This document shows, piece by piece, positions 35,104 to 48,400 of a stretch of DNA of 64,000 nucleotides. The stretch spans positions 558,001 through 622,000 of the forward strand of contig NW_004457703.1 of the NCBI RefSeq assembly GCF_000203815.1, given 5' to 3'. Position numbers and translations under genes: made by a program. The notes under the pieces were generated by a model. The model made no database searches, was not told the DNA's origin, and saw only the letters and a list, made by a program, of their open reading frames with translations. Position 1 is the stretch's first letter. Every line of letters starts with the position of its first letter. The stretch is from Cavenderia fasciculata (Eukaryota; Evosea; Eumycetozoa; Acytosteliales; Cavenderiaceae).

Positions 35104-38100
35104 ATGATAACAACAACACACAGAAGCTGTACCAGCAGTACTGTGAAAAGTCATCATCATTTTATTTTAATTTTTTATTTATATTTTTGTGTGGTTGGTG
35201 TGGTAGTGTAACTTCACAGCCAACGTTTGTTGAAACTAGTAGCATACTAACAGCAGAGTATGTAAACGTAGCAATCTATCAACAACTAGATTGTAGTGCG
35301 TCGGGTCAACCCAAGGCTGCATCAGTCCCACAAAAGGTCGTCTCCTTCTTACCCGATCAATGTTACCAATACGATGTAAAGAGTGTCAAGGTGTCAGTAT
35401 CGGCTAATAAACCATACATGATCACATACAACATCTACAGTACATCCGACTGTTCTCTCGCACCTCTTGCCACAAACTACAATGATGGCGTGTGTGCTGC
35501 CCCGTACCAAGGTGTTGGCAAATGGGCTTATTTCAAGGTCGGTCCACCTCAATCAGCTTCGTCTAAAGGTTCAACTCCTCCTTTTCTCTATTTTGAAAAG
35601 ATTGCTACTACTTCGTATGTACATTTGTATTAAGTTATAAAGAGAGAGAGAGAGAGAGAGAGAGAGGATGAGAGGATATAGAGTAGATATATTAACTTTT
35701 TGATTTACTTTATATAGTGTTTGTGAAGGAATAAGTAATAAGACATATTATAATGCAAGAACTATGTTGTCGATTGGTCAATGCACTTATAATGACTATA
35801 GTGATTTCGTTGTACAAGGAGTTAGTGGTGATGCAACCTCTATCACCTTTGCAAATGATGTGTCTATTTGTACGGGTGCTGCAACTATGTATTACGGTGG
35901 ATGTAATATATTGGGTCCGCATCGTATTGCAAATGCATTCCTAACTGCTACTACGCCGACCACCAACGAAGGCTACGTCGAAGCAGTATCGTACACGGCA
36001 ATCAATCTGACCAACCTCGACTTTGGATACAATCTTCACAGCAAGTCGTTTGGATCGATTGTCCTCGTACCATCGGTTGGCTCACCCGTTGACTACAAGC
36101 CAGGCTACTCATTTATCATCTCCAAAGATATGACATTTATCAACTTGCCAAACCCCTTTCAAGGTCTCATTAGAGTATACCAAGATTCATTTGATTATAT
36201 CAAAAATACCTCTATCCCATTTATTAAAACAAATTCTTTTTCAATGCCTCTATGTATGTACACATAACAACTAAAAGTATTTATTTATATTGTTATTAAT
36301 TAATATTTATTATTTATTTATTTATATTATTTAATATTTTAGATCCAACAATAAATCAATTTGATATAGTTTCGGTGACAACTGATACAATTCAAATTAA
36401 TTTTACATCGATTGGAGGATTTAATACGGATGGTGGTAATGTGTATCAAGTGACTACTCAATCACCGGGATCGCAAACATGGGAGTGTTTGCCTGCCACT
36501 GTGTGTACTTTGGACGGGTTGCCAATTGGGGCAATGGTCTATGTCACTGTCAAGGTTACCAATTTCGGCCAGTCCCAAGCTAAAATACAACAGGTCCAAT
36601 TAAAGTCAATCATTAGTAACTTGGGCTTTGACCTCGTTCCCTCGTACAAGGCCATCAATATTTCATTCACTCTGGGGTCAATAGGAGAAGGACCAGTTAC
36701 CTATACAGCAGATATCACAGATCTAACTACCTCGACTACTCGATCATCAACAACATCTACACAATCCTATATTGTATTCCCAGCTTCATCAACACCAACC
36801 AATTATACAATTAAAACATCTGCTACCAATAGTGGAACAATACTTAATTATTCAAGAAATTTTATTTGGTTAGGAGGTAAACATTTAAAAAAAACAAAAT
36901 ATTAATATTTATTATTAATATTTAATATTTATTAATTTTAATTTCTTTTCTATTTTTTTTTTTTTTAGATATTAAATTAAATACAACATTCAATCCAAAT
37001 ACAGTTGCAATTAAATCACTTACAGTATATAATAATGTTAGCAATCTTGCCAATTCAACTTCATATGTTGCTTATTTTTATGATGGTGATGTGCTTGTTT
37101 ACAATGTTACCAACAAAACTGCATATTTAAAGATTGATAATTTACGAGCAGACACAAATTATAATCTTTCATCGTTTATCGTTGACCCATTGACATCTCG
37201 TCGTTCCAATATCGAGTACGTCGTATTCAAAACCTATGCCAACTTGTCCAACTTTGAAGTTGCGGTCACACAACGAAAGAATGAAACTGATGCAACCAAA
37301 ATTTCATATACCTTTGTCATGACTTGGTTAGGTGGATCGCCACTGCTTTCTTTTGCTCATCCCTCCATGAATTACTTCCCCGGTACTGGTGGGGCTCTAC
37401 TCAATACCAATGTTAGTAATATAGTGATTGGAGTTAATATCCCCTTTCCATTTGCTGATAACCTATATTATGCTGCTCTCACAACTGCTCAAGATAATAT
37501 CCGTCTCGATAAAAAGGTATTCATAAATTATTTCCCTTGTAAGTTAAATAGTAAAAAGAAAAAATTTAAAAATTATAAAAAAAGTACTTATTAACTAATC
37601 AAAATAATAATATTATTATTATCTATTATAGTCCCAAATATTACATCTTTGGATTTTACAACAGGACATGATACTGTAAATTTCACATGGGCAGGTATTA
37701 ATGGTGTCCCAGGTAATATTACCTATGGATTATCGATTTTTAACCCTCTTACTCCACAAGTAGCTCCATACACCTTTTGCATTGCATTGAATCTTGGTTT
37801 TTGTAATGTGTCTGGTTTGATTCCAAGCACCGATTACTCATTTACATTAACAATGAAATCTGATCAATTTGATCCTGTGACTCGTTCAGTCTCTGTTCAA
37901 ACTATTCAAAGTAGGCATATAAAAATATTAAATAATCAAAATAATTAAATATTAATTTATTTCTTATTATTTAGGTCCAATTAGTCCATGTATGGATTTA
38001 AAGCTTGGAGCTAATAATACAATTGATTGTAATGGATTTGGTCAATGTTTGAATGGTACATGTTTATGTGTGAATAATAGAGTTGGTATTTATTGTGAAA

Positions 38101-39056
38101 CTCCAACTACCGACCAAGGTGGAAACAGTGGAAATGGAACCAATGTAGATCCAAACCCATCGGTTCCAGAGATTATAATCAACAACAAAAACATATTTTA
38201 TGAATTTGTTATTTCACAAATAAGAGAGGTTGATATTGAAGACAACACTGTAAAGATGGTGGACTTGACAACACTCAACTGGACACTTTCCAACCAAACA
38301 TCAATCTACAACACTTCATTTATTCAAAGTAATTGGATTTATATGACCTCGAATAATAGTTATTTCAATTCAGTCAATATTACCTTTTTACAATTTAAAT
38401 CAACCTCAGACAGCCAATCACAGTCAAAGATACCATTGACATTTGCAGGTCAATTATTTTATCTGGATGTCGGTTCGATGAAATATACTATCGATATTGA
38501 TGGTTGGGAATTTGATAGTAGATTAAATACACTTGAATTAATAACCAATATCACTCAACCACAAAGAAATGATGGATGTGGAGAATTAGATATAGATTTT
38601 AATAATAATAATATAGTCACCAATTCAACAGAGTTTACATCAGTCTATGTTGGAGAGGATCAAGCTGTTGTTGGCAAATTAATCAATCGTGCATTATTGG
38701 ATAATGTACCAAGAAGAATATCATATAAAGTACAACCATACCAATCAACAGATAATAACAACAATCAAGACAGCGATACACCAAAACAAATACTCAGTAT
38801 CATTACACTCATCCCCAACTTTAATTACAAAGCAACACTTGATCCTCAGTTTGACCTTTTAATCAATTCAGATCCAGAGGATAATTGTGCATCTTCATCA
38901 AATTCTTGGAAGATTATCGTTGGTGCTGTAGTTGGTGGCATTGGTTTGATGGCTGTTGGTGCTGGTGTTACCATACATCAAAGAATGCAATTAAAGAAAA
39001 AACAATACAACCTAAAATTAAAAAAGGTATCAATGGAGATGAATAATGGTAATTAA
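35104..39056 (+). CDS. ComC-like surface protein, copy 4, frame break in signal peptide
   Basis: Six exons: 35104-35614, 35718-36253, 36343-36876, 36969-37538, 37632-37910, 37975-39056. From ATG 35104 the frame reads a signal peptide (HHHFILIFYLYFCVVGVVV) but ends at TAA 35209-35211. The mature chain (TSQPTFVETSSILTAEYVNV) lies in a frame needing one extra base near 35190-35205. From there everything is open: Cys-rich head, four sandwich-type modules, EGF (DCNGFGQCLNGTCLC), GNSGNGTNVDPNPS linker, supersandwich domain, TM helix (WKIIVGAVVGGIGLMAVGAG) and basic tail. The C-terminal third is almost identical in DNA to copy 5 (41247-45169), while the N-terminal modules are strongly diverged. A single-base loss or a sequence error in a T-run explains the break equally well. 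Confidence 0.78.
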
Positions 39057-39369
39057 ATTAAATAAAAAATATCTCTGTAATTTTCGTTTATCTTTAATTA
39101 TGATGATGATGTCAAATGACGGTTCATGACAAATTCACAAAAATATCCTAGCTGCCTCGGAATGTTTCGTTTCAAAAAATCAGAAAGAGGAGCTTTGAAT
39201 TTTAAAGATTTTTCTCTATACGGATTCGATTTTTATAAAATGATTTCACAGTCTCAATTTATAGAATAGAATATTTATTTAAATAATATTCGATACCCTG
39301 TATTTAAGGAAAAACTCTTTGATTTAACCATTGTAAAAGTTTAGTAAGACATTCTCTTTTCAGTCAAAG
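39057..39369. other. intergenic region
   Basis: 313 bp with no coding frame. Holds the 3' UTR of copy 4 and the promoter of the following secreted-protein gene. A TCGGAATGTTTCGTTTC stretch gives locally raised G+C, as in other upstream regions of this array, but lacks the exact CGAACGA heptamer. Confidence 0.45.
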
Positions 39370-40589
39370 ATGAAATTAATTATTTTATCAACTCTACTCC
39401 TATTATTTTGCCTTGGTAGCATAGTATGTATAAAACTTAAGTTGATAAGAAAATATATAGTTTCTAGATTGTATTGATTATTCAATTTTATTATTGTACT
39501 ATTTTAGAATGGTCAATCTTCACCGATGATGATTTTCAATCAACAACCCGATATGAACATTGAATATCTTGAAATTGATATTTATTCTGGCCAAGTTTTA
39601 AAAAACCAATCAATTGTCAACAATGCTGGTGTTAAAATCCTCAAGTACTTACAAGTTGTTGATCCATTTGTTACATTCTTTACCACCAATGGTACAAATT
39701 ATCAAATTTATTCTTTCAATGTCAATGTATGTATTTGTTTAAATTTATTACCCATATATTATTTATTTATTAATATTAATATTTATTATTTAGACCAATG
39801 AATTTATCAACACATTTAATTCAACAACCAACTTTTTAAATGAGCCAACATTCTCTGATCAACCATACGGATATTTCTCGCAACAAACCAAGACTGCTTA
39901 CTTTCCAGGTTTGGCCGGAACTGGATTTGAAACTGTTGCTTTACTTCCATATAGTTTCAGCACTGACTATCCATCCAAGTATGTATAGTTTTTTAAAAAT
40001 ATACAACTATTAATTATATTTCCAATAAATAAATCAATAAATACTAATCTATTTCCATTTCTCTTTTAATTAAAATAGGACACCAATTGCATTAGGACCA
40101 ACACAATTAAATCGTTCTTCTCAATTCAACTCTGTGCCAACCTGTGCATTTGATGGAATTGATTACTTTTATGTCTACTTTTCGATTGGTGAATACACTG
40201 GGATTAGCGAGTTTTCTCTTTTGGGAAGTACCGCTAAACAAGTGATCCTTTCCACTAAAGGTCGTCAAATCCAAGGTACCGAACAACTCTTTATGGTGTA
40301 TGGTCAACTCTACTATTGTGTCTTGGAGAATGGTGTAGGTGTTACAGTGTCTCTCTTGAACCTTGATAATGGAGAGGTAGATATCATCTACAAAGATCTC
40401 AACCCAGAGTACCAAAATACATTCCAACCATTTGTACTCAACAAGATTGCTGGATCCATCACCATCCTTGTTAAAACCAGTGATAACAAGATCCTCTCCA
40501 CCATTATCTTTTCTAACCAATCTACCAAGCAATTCACTTTCGATAATGTTATTCCTGTCAATTCCAATATTATTATCCCAGGTTTCTAA
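39370..40589 (+). CDS. secreted protein of unknown family, 322 aa
   Basis: Four exons (39370-39423, 39508-39726, 39794-39978, 40079-40589). Exon 1 encodes only the signal peptide (MKLIILSTLLLLFCLGSI), split cleanly from the mature chain, which begins NGQSSPMMIFNQQPD. The mature protein is beta-rich with regular aromatic/hydrophobic alternation and repeated short units (YLEIDIYSGQVL, FYVYFSIGEYTGISEFSL, LYYCVLENGVGVTVSLLNLD, ITILVKTSDNKILSTIIF). This is compatible with a propeller-like or sandwich fold. It has no TM helix or anchor. It does not share the array's exon plan or Cys-rich head. No family recognised. Confidence 0.78.
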
Positions 40590-41246
40590 GAACCTTTCTG
40601 TTAAACCACAAACAAACAAATAAATAAATAAATAAATAAATAACCAAACCAACTTTTCAAACGATGATCATTATAATGATTCATCAAAAAGTAAAGTTCA
40701 CTTAATCTTGTTTCTTCTTATGAATCTATTGTCTCTCTGATCTCTGTCTAATCGATCCACATCCTACATACTCTTCTAACTCATCGTGATAGTGATTGTG
40801 CTATAGTACACATGCAATTAAACATAATGATAATAGTGTGACTATGATGATCGCTAACTAGCCGAGTTACAATCAACAACAGTTTTGCATTGATCTATTA
40901 CTGTTGATGATTGTTAACATTCAATCTATCCTCCAATATAATTCGTTGAACAAATATGTTGAAGATGAAAACTAAAGATAAAGGGTAACCAATAAATAAT
41001 ATTATTGTTTGTTTGTTTGTTTAGACATAAAAAGGAAAAAAAAAAAACACCAAGTCATCAAAAATGAACAAAAGGTTTGGTTTAAATCTTCATTGTTTTA
41101 GTTAGATATTTATCGGAACTAAATAATATTATAATGATGAGCGTCTATTATAAAGATGGCAGCTATCTATCATCTTCATCAACATTATCTTCTTAGAGAT
41201 ACATGTACATATAGCGCTCCTCACAATCTATCATTCATCAGTTGCA
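40590..41246. other. intergenic region, no gene seen
   Basis: About 650 bp; contains a TAAA repeat (40620-40642), a TTTG repeat (41008-41023) and AT-rich sequence. No coding frame. Unlike the upstream regions of copies 3, 4, 6 and 7, no CGAACG motif is seen. Confidence 0.45.
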
Positions 41247-44200
41247 ATGTTGTACACCAACAAATCATCATCACCATTATTTATATATGTATATATCATC
41301 ACGATCATCATACTCGTGATTATCAGTAGCAGAGATAATAATAATAATAATGTATTACTAGTATCAGGACAAGTAAACTATAGTTATACAGCGTCACCTA
41401 GGGTATCATCAGGTTCAAATGCACTATTTATCAATATGCTTGTATACAATCCTGCAGACTGCCCAATGAACCAAAGTCCGACAGGCAAGCCCGAAAAGGT
41501 TGTTTCATTCTTGCCAGGCCAATGTTACAACTATCCCAACCACACAAGCGTTGCAATGTACATTGTAAACAGTCTATTGTTTAGTTACAACGAGTATGCT
41601 AGTTGGAACTGTCTCAACCTCGTCACTACCTTTCAATTCACATACAACCCTGGTGTGTACTGCACCACCAACCCCAACCAACTCATCCCAAAGAACTATG
41701 TATTCAACATAGGTCCTCCTCAACTACCCATCACCAATTCACCTCCCTACCTCTACTATGAAAACATTCCTTCTACTTTTTCAAATGGTGATCCGTATGT
41801 ATAATATATATATATCATACAAATGATGATGATCATCATTACTTACTTTATATTTGTATTTGTATTAGAACATGCGGTTCTATTTTGAATGATAATGGAT
41901 CGTTTGGAGTATCGAGAACGGTGGTGTTACCAAATACATGTACATTTGGTGATACGGAATACACCAGCTTGTTGTCTGGTGATGGCACATTGTCGTCGAT
42001 TCAATTGGCCTACAATGCATCACAGTGTATGATGAGTAAATCAACGACGTGGACTGTAGCATGTCCGGTCGACACACCCGAGCCCGTCAAGATTTTGAGC
42101 GCATTCAAGGGTAATGCGACTGTCCCTCTACCTGTCCCTGCCATCCCCAATGTCATTGTCCTAGGGTACGATGCTATTCGACTCCAATTTATCGACTTTG
42201 TATTCCCATACCAACAACAATCAACCCAATACATAGCAGTGGCCATGCAAGACATCAACGGTACATTTTTCAACACAAACTATGTGTACAAGCTCGATCA
42301 AAATGTCACCATCACAGGACTCAATGCAAACTTTACTGGACGTTGTCTCATCAGTGCTCATGGAAGTGACCATGTCAACGGATTAATAGGTCCTTCTACA
42401 AACACTGCCAATTTTAATATTCCTGCCTGTATGTATATCAAAATATAAATTATTATTATTATTATTATTGTATTTAATATTAATTGTTTGATTGATTTAC
42501 TTTTTTAAATTTTAGATCCAAAGATTGCAACTATAAAGAGAAGTGTGACAACTACAACGATGAATTTAACGTATACTACAGTTGGTGGATTCGATAATTT
42601 GAATGTATATCAAATTGTGACATCGATCACACCGTCTACGACAACCACACATTATCAATGCAACTATACAACAACATGTGTTATTGGTGGGTTTCCACCT
42701 GGTTCGATTGTCAGTCTTACCGTTGGAGTGACTAATTTCGGAAAGACTAATTTATTTGGTCCGTATCCCGTCGAATTGTTGCTGCCCATTGCCAACCTAA
42801 CAATGACAGGTCAAGCAGTGTCTGGAGGCATTTCGTATCATTACACGGTTGCTGGTATGGGGTCTGGACCAACCACCTATTCACTTAACGTGCACAACCA
42901 CCTACTACTTAACACAACCACCTACACCGCCTTGCCATTCACCAATTCTATCACAGTTCGACTATACCAACCTGGCAACTACACAATCTTGGGGTTTGCT
43001 GAAAACGATGGAACTCGTTTAGAAGTAGGTCCAACCACTATTTATTATCAAGGAGGTATGTTACATACATTGTTCAACAAAACAATTAATTAAATTACAA
43101 AATATATTAATAATATCTAATATCTAATTATTAATATTTTATTTTTCAATTTTAGATTTAAAGATTGAAAAAGTTATTTTTGTAAAAGTTGGTATTGATA
43201 TATTTATTGGATCAATCTTTGCGAGCAATGTTCATAATATGTCAAATGTTAAAGTAATGATTCAACCTTTTAACGAATGGATATCCCCTAGCTTTTCGAT
43301 TCAACCTTTACAACCAGCCACCCAATACAATTGGACGGTACAGATTTTCGAAGACTTGCGAATCTCTAACACCATGCCATTCAGTTTTACCACATATCCA
43401 CTAGTCTCTTTGCTGTCGCCAAGGGCTACCCAACGAAAAGATTCCTATGGTACTGCCACTTTACAAATCGAAGCCTTTTCAGAGGGTGGTATACCAAACT
43501 CGTCATTTTACTTTTTCACCACAGAATTCCCTTATTCTTCTTCCATAAACAAAAACAACACGATCATTGGATATAATCTAACTTATCCAAGTGGTCCATA
43601 CCAAGTTCCAATCAAGGTTGTAAATGATGTTTCAATTGACACTCGAGTATATAATTTTAAACTTTATAATTGTAAGTATCAAATCAATCAATTAATTAAT
43701 TCAATATTAAAATATTAAAATATTAATTTAATTTAAATTTATTATAGTTCCATTAATTGATAATGTAATTGTTAATAGCGATTATGAAACCATTGATTTG
43801 AAATGGAGTGGTAGTGGTGGTATGCCTGGTAACATACTATATACAGTTACAGTATTTAATCCTAATCAAGGAGGAGGAGGAGGAGCAAGTGGTGTACAAT
43901 GGTGTAGGAGTCCTAACATAACAGAATGTCTTGTTACTGGTTTGACATCAAATACTTTTTACGGATTCAACATTACAATGTATTCAACTCAATTTGATCC
44001 ATTCACATTTACATTATTTAATTCAACTTTAACATGTATGTATTATTATTATTTAAATCTATTTATTTAAAAGAATTTATTTATTTATTTATTTATTTAT
44101 TTTAATTTTAGATCCAAATAGTTTAACTTGTATTGATATGAATGGAGTAAATAATACAATTGATTGTAATGGATTTGGTCAATGTTTGAATGGCACATGC

Positions 44201-45169
44201 TTATGTGATAAAAATAGAATTGGTATTTATTGCCAAAATCAAACAACTGATCAAGGTGGAAACAGTGGTAATGGAACCAATGTAGATCCAAACCCATCAA
44301 AACCAGAGATTATAATCAACAACAAAAACATATTTTATGAATTTGTTATTTCACAAATCAGAGAGGTTGATATTGGCGACAACGTAGTAAAGATGGTGGA
44401 TTTGACAACACTCAACTGGACACTTTCCAACCAAACATCAATCTACAACACTTCATTTATTCAAAGTAATTGGATTTATATGACCTCGAATAATAGTTAT
44501 TTCAATTCAGTCAATATTACATTTTTACAATTTAAATCAACATCAGACAGCCAATCACAGTCAAAGATACCATTGACATTTGCAGGTCAATTATTTTATT
44601 TAGATGTTGGTTCGATGAAATATACAATTGATATTGATGGTTGGGAATTTGATAGTAGATTAAATACACTTGAATTAATAACAAATATCACACAACCACA
44701 ACGAAATGATGGATGTGGAGAATTGATTGATTTTAATAATATAGTCACCAATTCAACAGAGTTTACATCAGTCTATGTTGGAGAGGATCAATTTGTAGTT
44801 GGTAAATTAATTAATCGTGCATTATTGGATGAACTACCAAGAAAGATTTCATATAAAGTACAACTTTCAACAGATAATAATAATAACAATAATTCAACCA
44901 CACCAAAACAAATACTCAGTATCATTACACTCATCCCCAACTTTAATTACAAAGCAACACTCGACCCACAATTTGACCTTTTAATCAATTCAGATCCAGA
45001 GGGTGACTGCTCACCCAAATCCAATACGTGGAAGATCATTGTAGGTGTTGTTATTGGTGGCGTGGTTGCAATTGCAATCGCAACAACTTCTATCATATTA
45101 TTCAAAAAGAAATCGTCTGCAAAGCTTTACCAAGCCAAATTAAAAAGAATATCAGATAAACAAATATAA
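41247..45169 (+). CDS. ComC-like EGF/supersandwich surface protein, copy 5, intact, 1,169 aa
   Basis: Six exons, all phases agreeing: 41247-41794, 41869-42428, 42516-43055, 43156-43671, 43748-44035, 44112-45169. Residues 16-31 are the signal hydrophobic core (YVYIITIIILVIISS). The Cys-rich head carries PTGKPEKVVSFLPGQCYNY. Residues 183-815 are repeated beta-sandwich modules whose boundaries coincide with introns. The EGF module starts near residue 827 (DCNGFGQCLNGTCLC..NRIGIYC). The supersandwich-type domain spans about 880-1090 with IPLTFAGQLFYLDVGSMKYT and GKLINRALLDELPRKISYKV. TM helix near 1124-1146 (WKIIVGVVIGGVVAIAIATT) and a Lys-rich cytosolic tail. D. discoideum ComC has this architecture and acts in cell communication and spore maturation. 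The ligand is unknown. Heavily N-glycosylated by sequon count. Confidence 0.88.
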
Positions 45170-45491
45170 ATCAAATCATTATTATCAACGTATATTACCA
45201 CTCACAGGGTTGTTGTTGTTGCTATATATTCTAGAAAACAGACTTAATCATTCACAGATAAATATATTTATTAATGTTCGAAGGTCCCCATAACCCATCT
45301 GAGACGAACGAAGTTGCACCAAGATATTTTTATAAAAAAAAAAATCTTCAATGACTTTAGATATTTAAATGATTTGAACATTCTACACGAGATGATGTCA
45401 AACAGATCATGAATGAATGAGCTAGAACAAATCATTCGTTCATTCATTCATTCAGTTACTGTATTTATATAAAAAAAGAGATAGGGATAGG
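45170..45491. promoter_or_regulatory. promoter region of copy 6
   Basis: Contains GAGACGAACGAAGTTGC with CGAACGA at 45305-45311 (181 bp before ATG) and ATTCGTTCATT near 45437. No coding frame. Confidence 0.4.
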
Positions 45492-48400
45492 ATGATAATA
45501 AGTTCAAGATTTAGTCATTATACAGTGATAGTTGCAATTATACAGATAGTATTTATTATTCTATGTAGTTTTAACAGTGTGGTAATGGCAGCAGGCCCAT
45601 TAGTAGAGACACCAAAGATACTACTTTCAAATTACACGTTTGCAAATCTAAAGGTTTATTCATCGAGTGGATGTGCACTTAGTCAAGTCCCCACTGATAA
45701 GCCCGAAAAAGTAGTCTCTTTTATGCCCAATTATTGCTACCCATACGACCAAAACAGCTTGAGAATCTCTTTGATTAGTCCCACCGCTCTCTCTCACGGC
45801 TTGCACGCTCTTGACACAACGTGTCAGTCACCAGCAGGCCCTTTCATCATGTTCAACCCAACTCAGGTCACTTGCTCCACCAGATCCACCAATGCACCAA
45901 ACTTAAAGTATATCATCTACCAAATGGGCCTCCCACAAATCCCCATTGATGATATAAATACTCTCTATTTTGAAAAGTTTCCATTGTATGTATAAATATT
46001 AAAAAAAAAGTCATCAAAAGATATCAAATGATAAATATTAATTATTTTATTTTATTTTATAATTATTTTTAGTTCATGTAATGCAGATTTACCAAATGTT
46101 TATGTTAATTCAAGAAATATAGTTAGAACTAATATTTGTGCAGCGGATGACTATTCATTGTATGCTGGGTTTATGACGGGTAGTGGTACTGCCACATCTG
46201 CTCAGTTGAGCATGACTGGTACCGACCAATGTACATCCACGGTATTCACAAACTATCCATCTGGATGTCCAGGCTTTTACGATGGATACAGAATATCAAG
46301 AGCTTTTAGAGCCGGTGGTCCAGTCCCCAAGATACCAATTGTCACTCCAGTCACCTACGACACGATCAATATCACCAACATTGATTTTGGATACCAAACC
46401 AAATCAACCGACTATGTTCAATTTGAATTTTACGTTGCAATCAATGGGAGTACATACACTCACAATCCAACCTATGTCTACCAAATCCGAGACACTGTCG
46501 TATTGACAGGTGTACCCAACAACCTACAATTTAAACTTACCATCAAATGGATGGGGTATGATTATATCAACAATATTGCTCCTACTCCAATCCAATCTGA
46601 TTTCTATACAATCCCTGTTTGTATGTATCTCCTCTATCTCAAAATAATAATTAGTGTCATTATTAATTAATATTAATATTTTTGTTATTTAATATTGAAT
46701 ATTTTAGATCCAACAATATCTAGTGTAAATGTTGTTAGCAAGACTACATCTACTATAACTATTTCATACTCTTCGATTGGAGGGTATACAGATACAACTG
46801 GAAATACCTATACTGTCACCTCAACATCGCCATCGACTGCGATGGCTAGTTATCCAGAATGTGCAACCACTACAACTTGTGTGTTGAAAACAAACAACCC
46901 AGGCTCTACAATAACTTATTCAGTGTTGGTTAACAGCCGTGGCTACAGCTCACCAGCCAACGCGGCTACCGTCAACCTCTTGCCTCAAATTAATTTTATA
47001 TCTGGAAAAGCTTTGATCGTCCAAAATGGTGTCAATATTACCTATCGCGTTGGAACCGGTGGCTATGGTCCAACTACATTCAACGTAACCATCACTAATA
47101 ATCAAACCTCGGCAGTAGTGAGCACCTTTACAAACCTCCCATCGTCACCAGGGTACCTTATATTGCCTTTGGTTGCGATTGGAACTTATCGAGTAGATTT
47201 TGTAGCAATGAACGATGTTATCTATTTAACTACTCTAATTTATTTTGATTGGCTTGGAGGTATGTACCAAAAAAAACAAACAAACAAACAAATATATTTA
47301 TATTAATATTCCTTCTTCTTCTTCTTCTTCTTCTTCTTTACTAGCTATTACAATTAGTAGTTGTGTAGTAGAAGCGATTAAAACAAAAACTGCTACTTTA
47401 GCAATCGAGGCAATTGGAATATATCCTACAGAGGGATACCAAGTCAATGTATATCCAAGTCTCGAATCGACACTTTTCGACACCTATACTACATTGACCA
47501 GTATCATCACACTTCCCAACCCACCAGGTTCAATTCAAAACATCAAAGTACAAATCGTTCAAGGTGATCGTCGATCAGCATTTTCTACACTGCAATTCCA
47601 GTCCTATGTCACTATTTCCAATTTGAGATTTGCTCCTATTCAGAGAAGGAATGAATCAGATCAATCTCAATCAATCCTATACATTTCAGTTCAAACTGAT
47701 GATGGTGTCCCAAACGATACAAAATACTATGTTCAATACAGTGGTTTTGGTAACATTATGACAAATATCAACATCAATTACATCGTAATTGATAATGTTG
47801 TCATTTCACCAAATCCATCGATTTTAAATATTACAATTGAAAATGATGGAACTATACTTTCATCAATTAGAAACATAACAATTTATGAGTGTAAGTAGTG
47901 TAGAAAAAAATTACAACACGCAAGAATTATTTTAATTTCAAATTTTATTGATATATATATATTTTTAATGTAGATCCATTAATTAATGAATTAAACATTC
48001 AACAAGGATATGAAAATTTATATGTGACTTGGAATTCAAGTGGAGGTATGCCTGGATCTATCCAATTCCAAGTATCTTTGGATAATGCAGATGAACAACA
48101 ATCTGTTGTTTGTGTAACCAATAATTCATATTGTAATATAACTGGTCTCATCCCAGACTCTAGTTATACAGTTAGATTAACAATGAAATCTGTTCAATTT
48201 GATGATATTTTTAAAATTAATCAAACTCAAACTTTAAAGTGCAAGTCAAAATTAAATTCCCTAATCAAATAGATTTATATTTATTATTTATTAATATTTA
48301 TTATTATTTTTAATTTTATAGATACTGAAAATGAAACATGTATTGATCCAAAAGGAGTAAATTTAAATGTATTTTGTAATGGATTTGGTCAATGCTTGAA

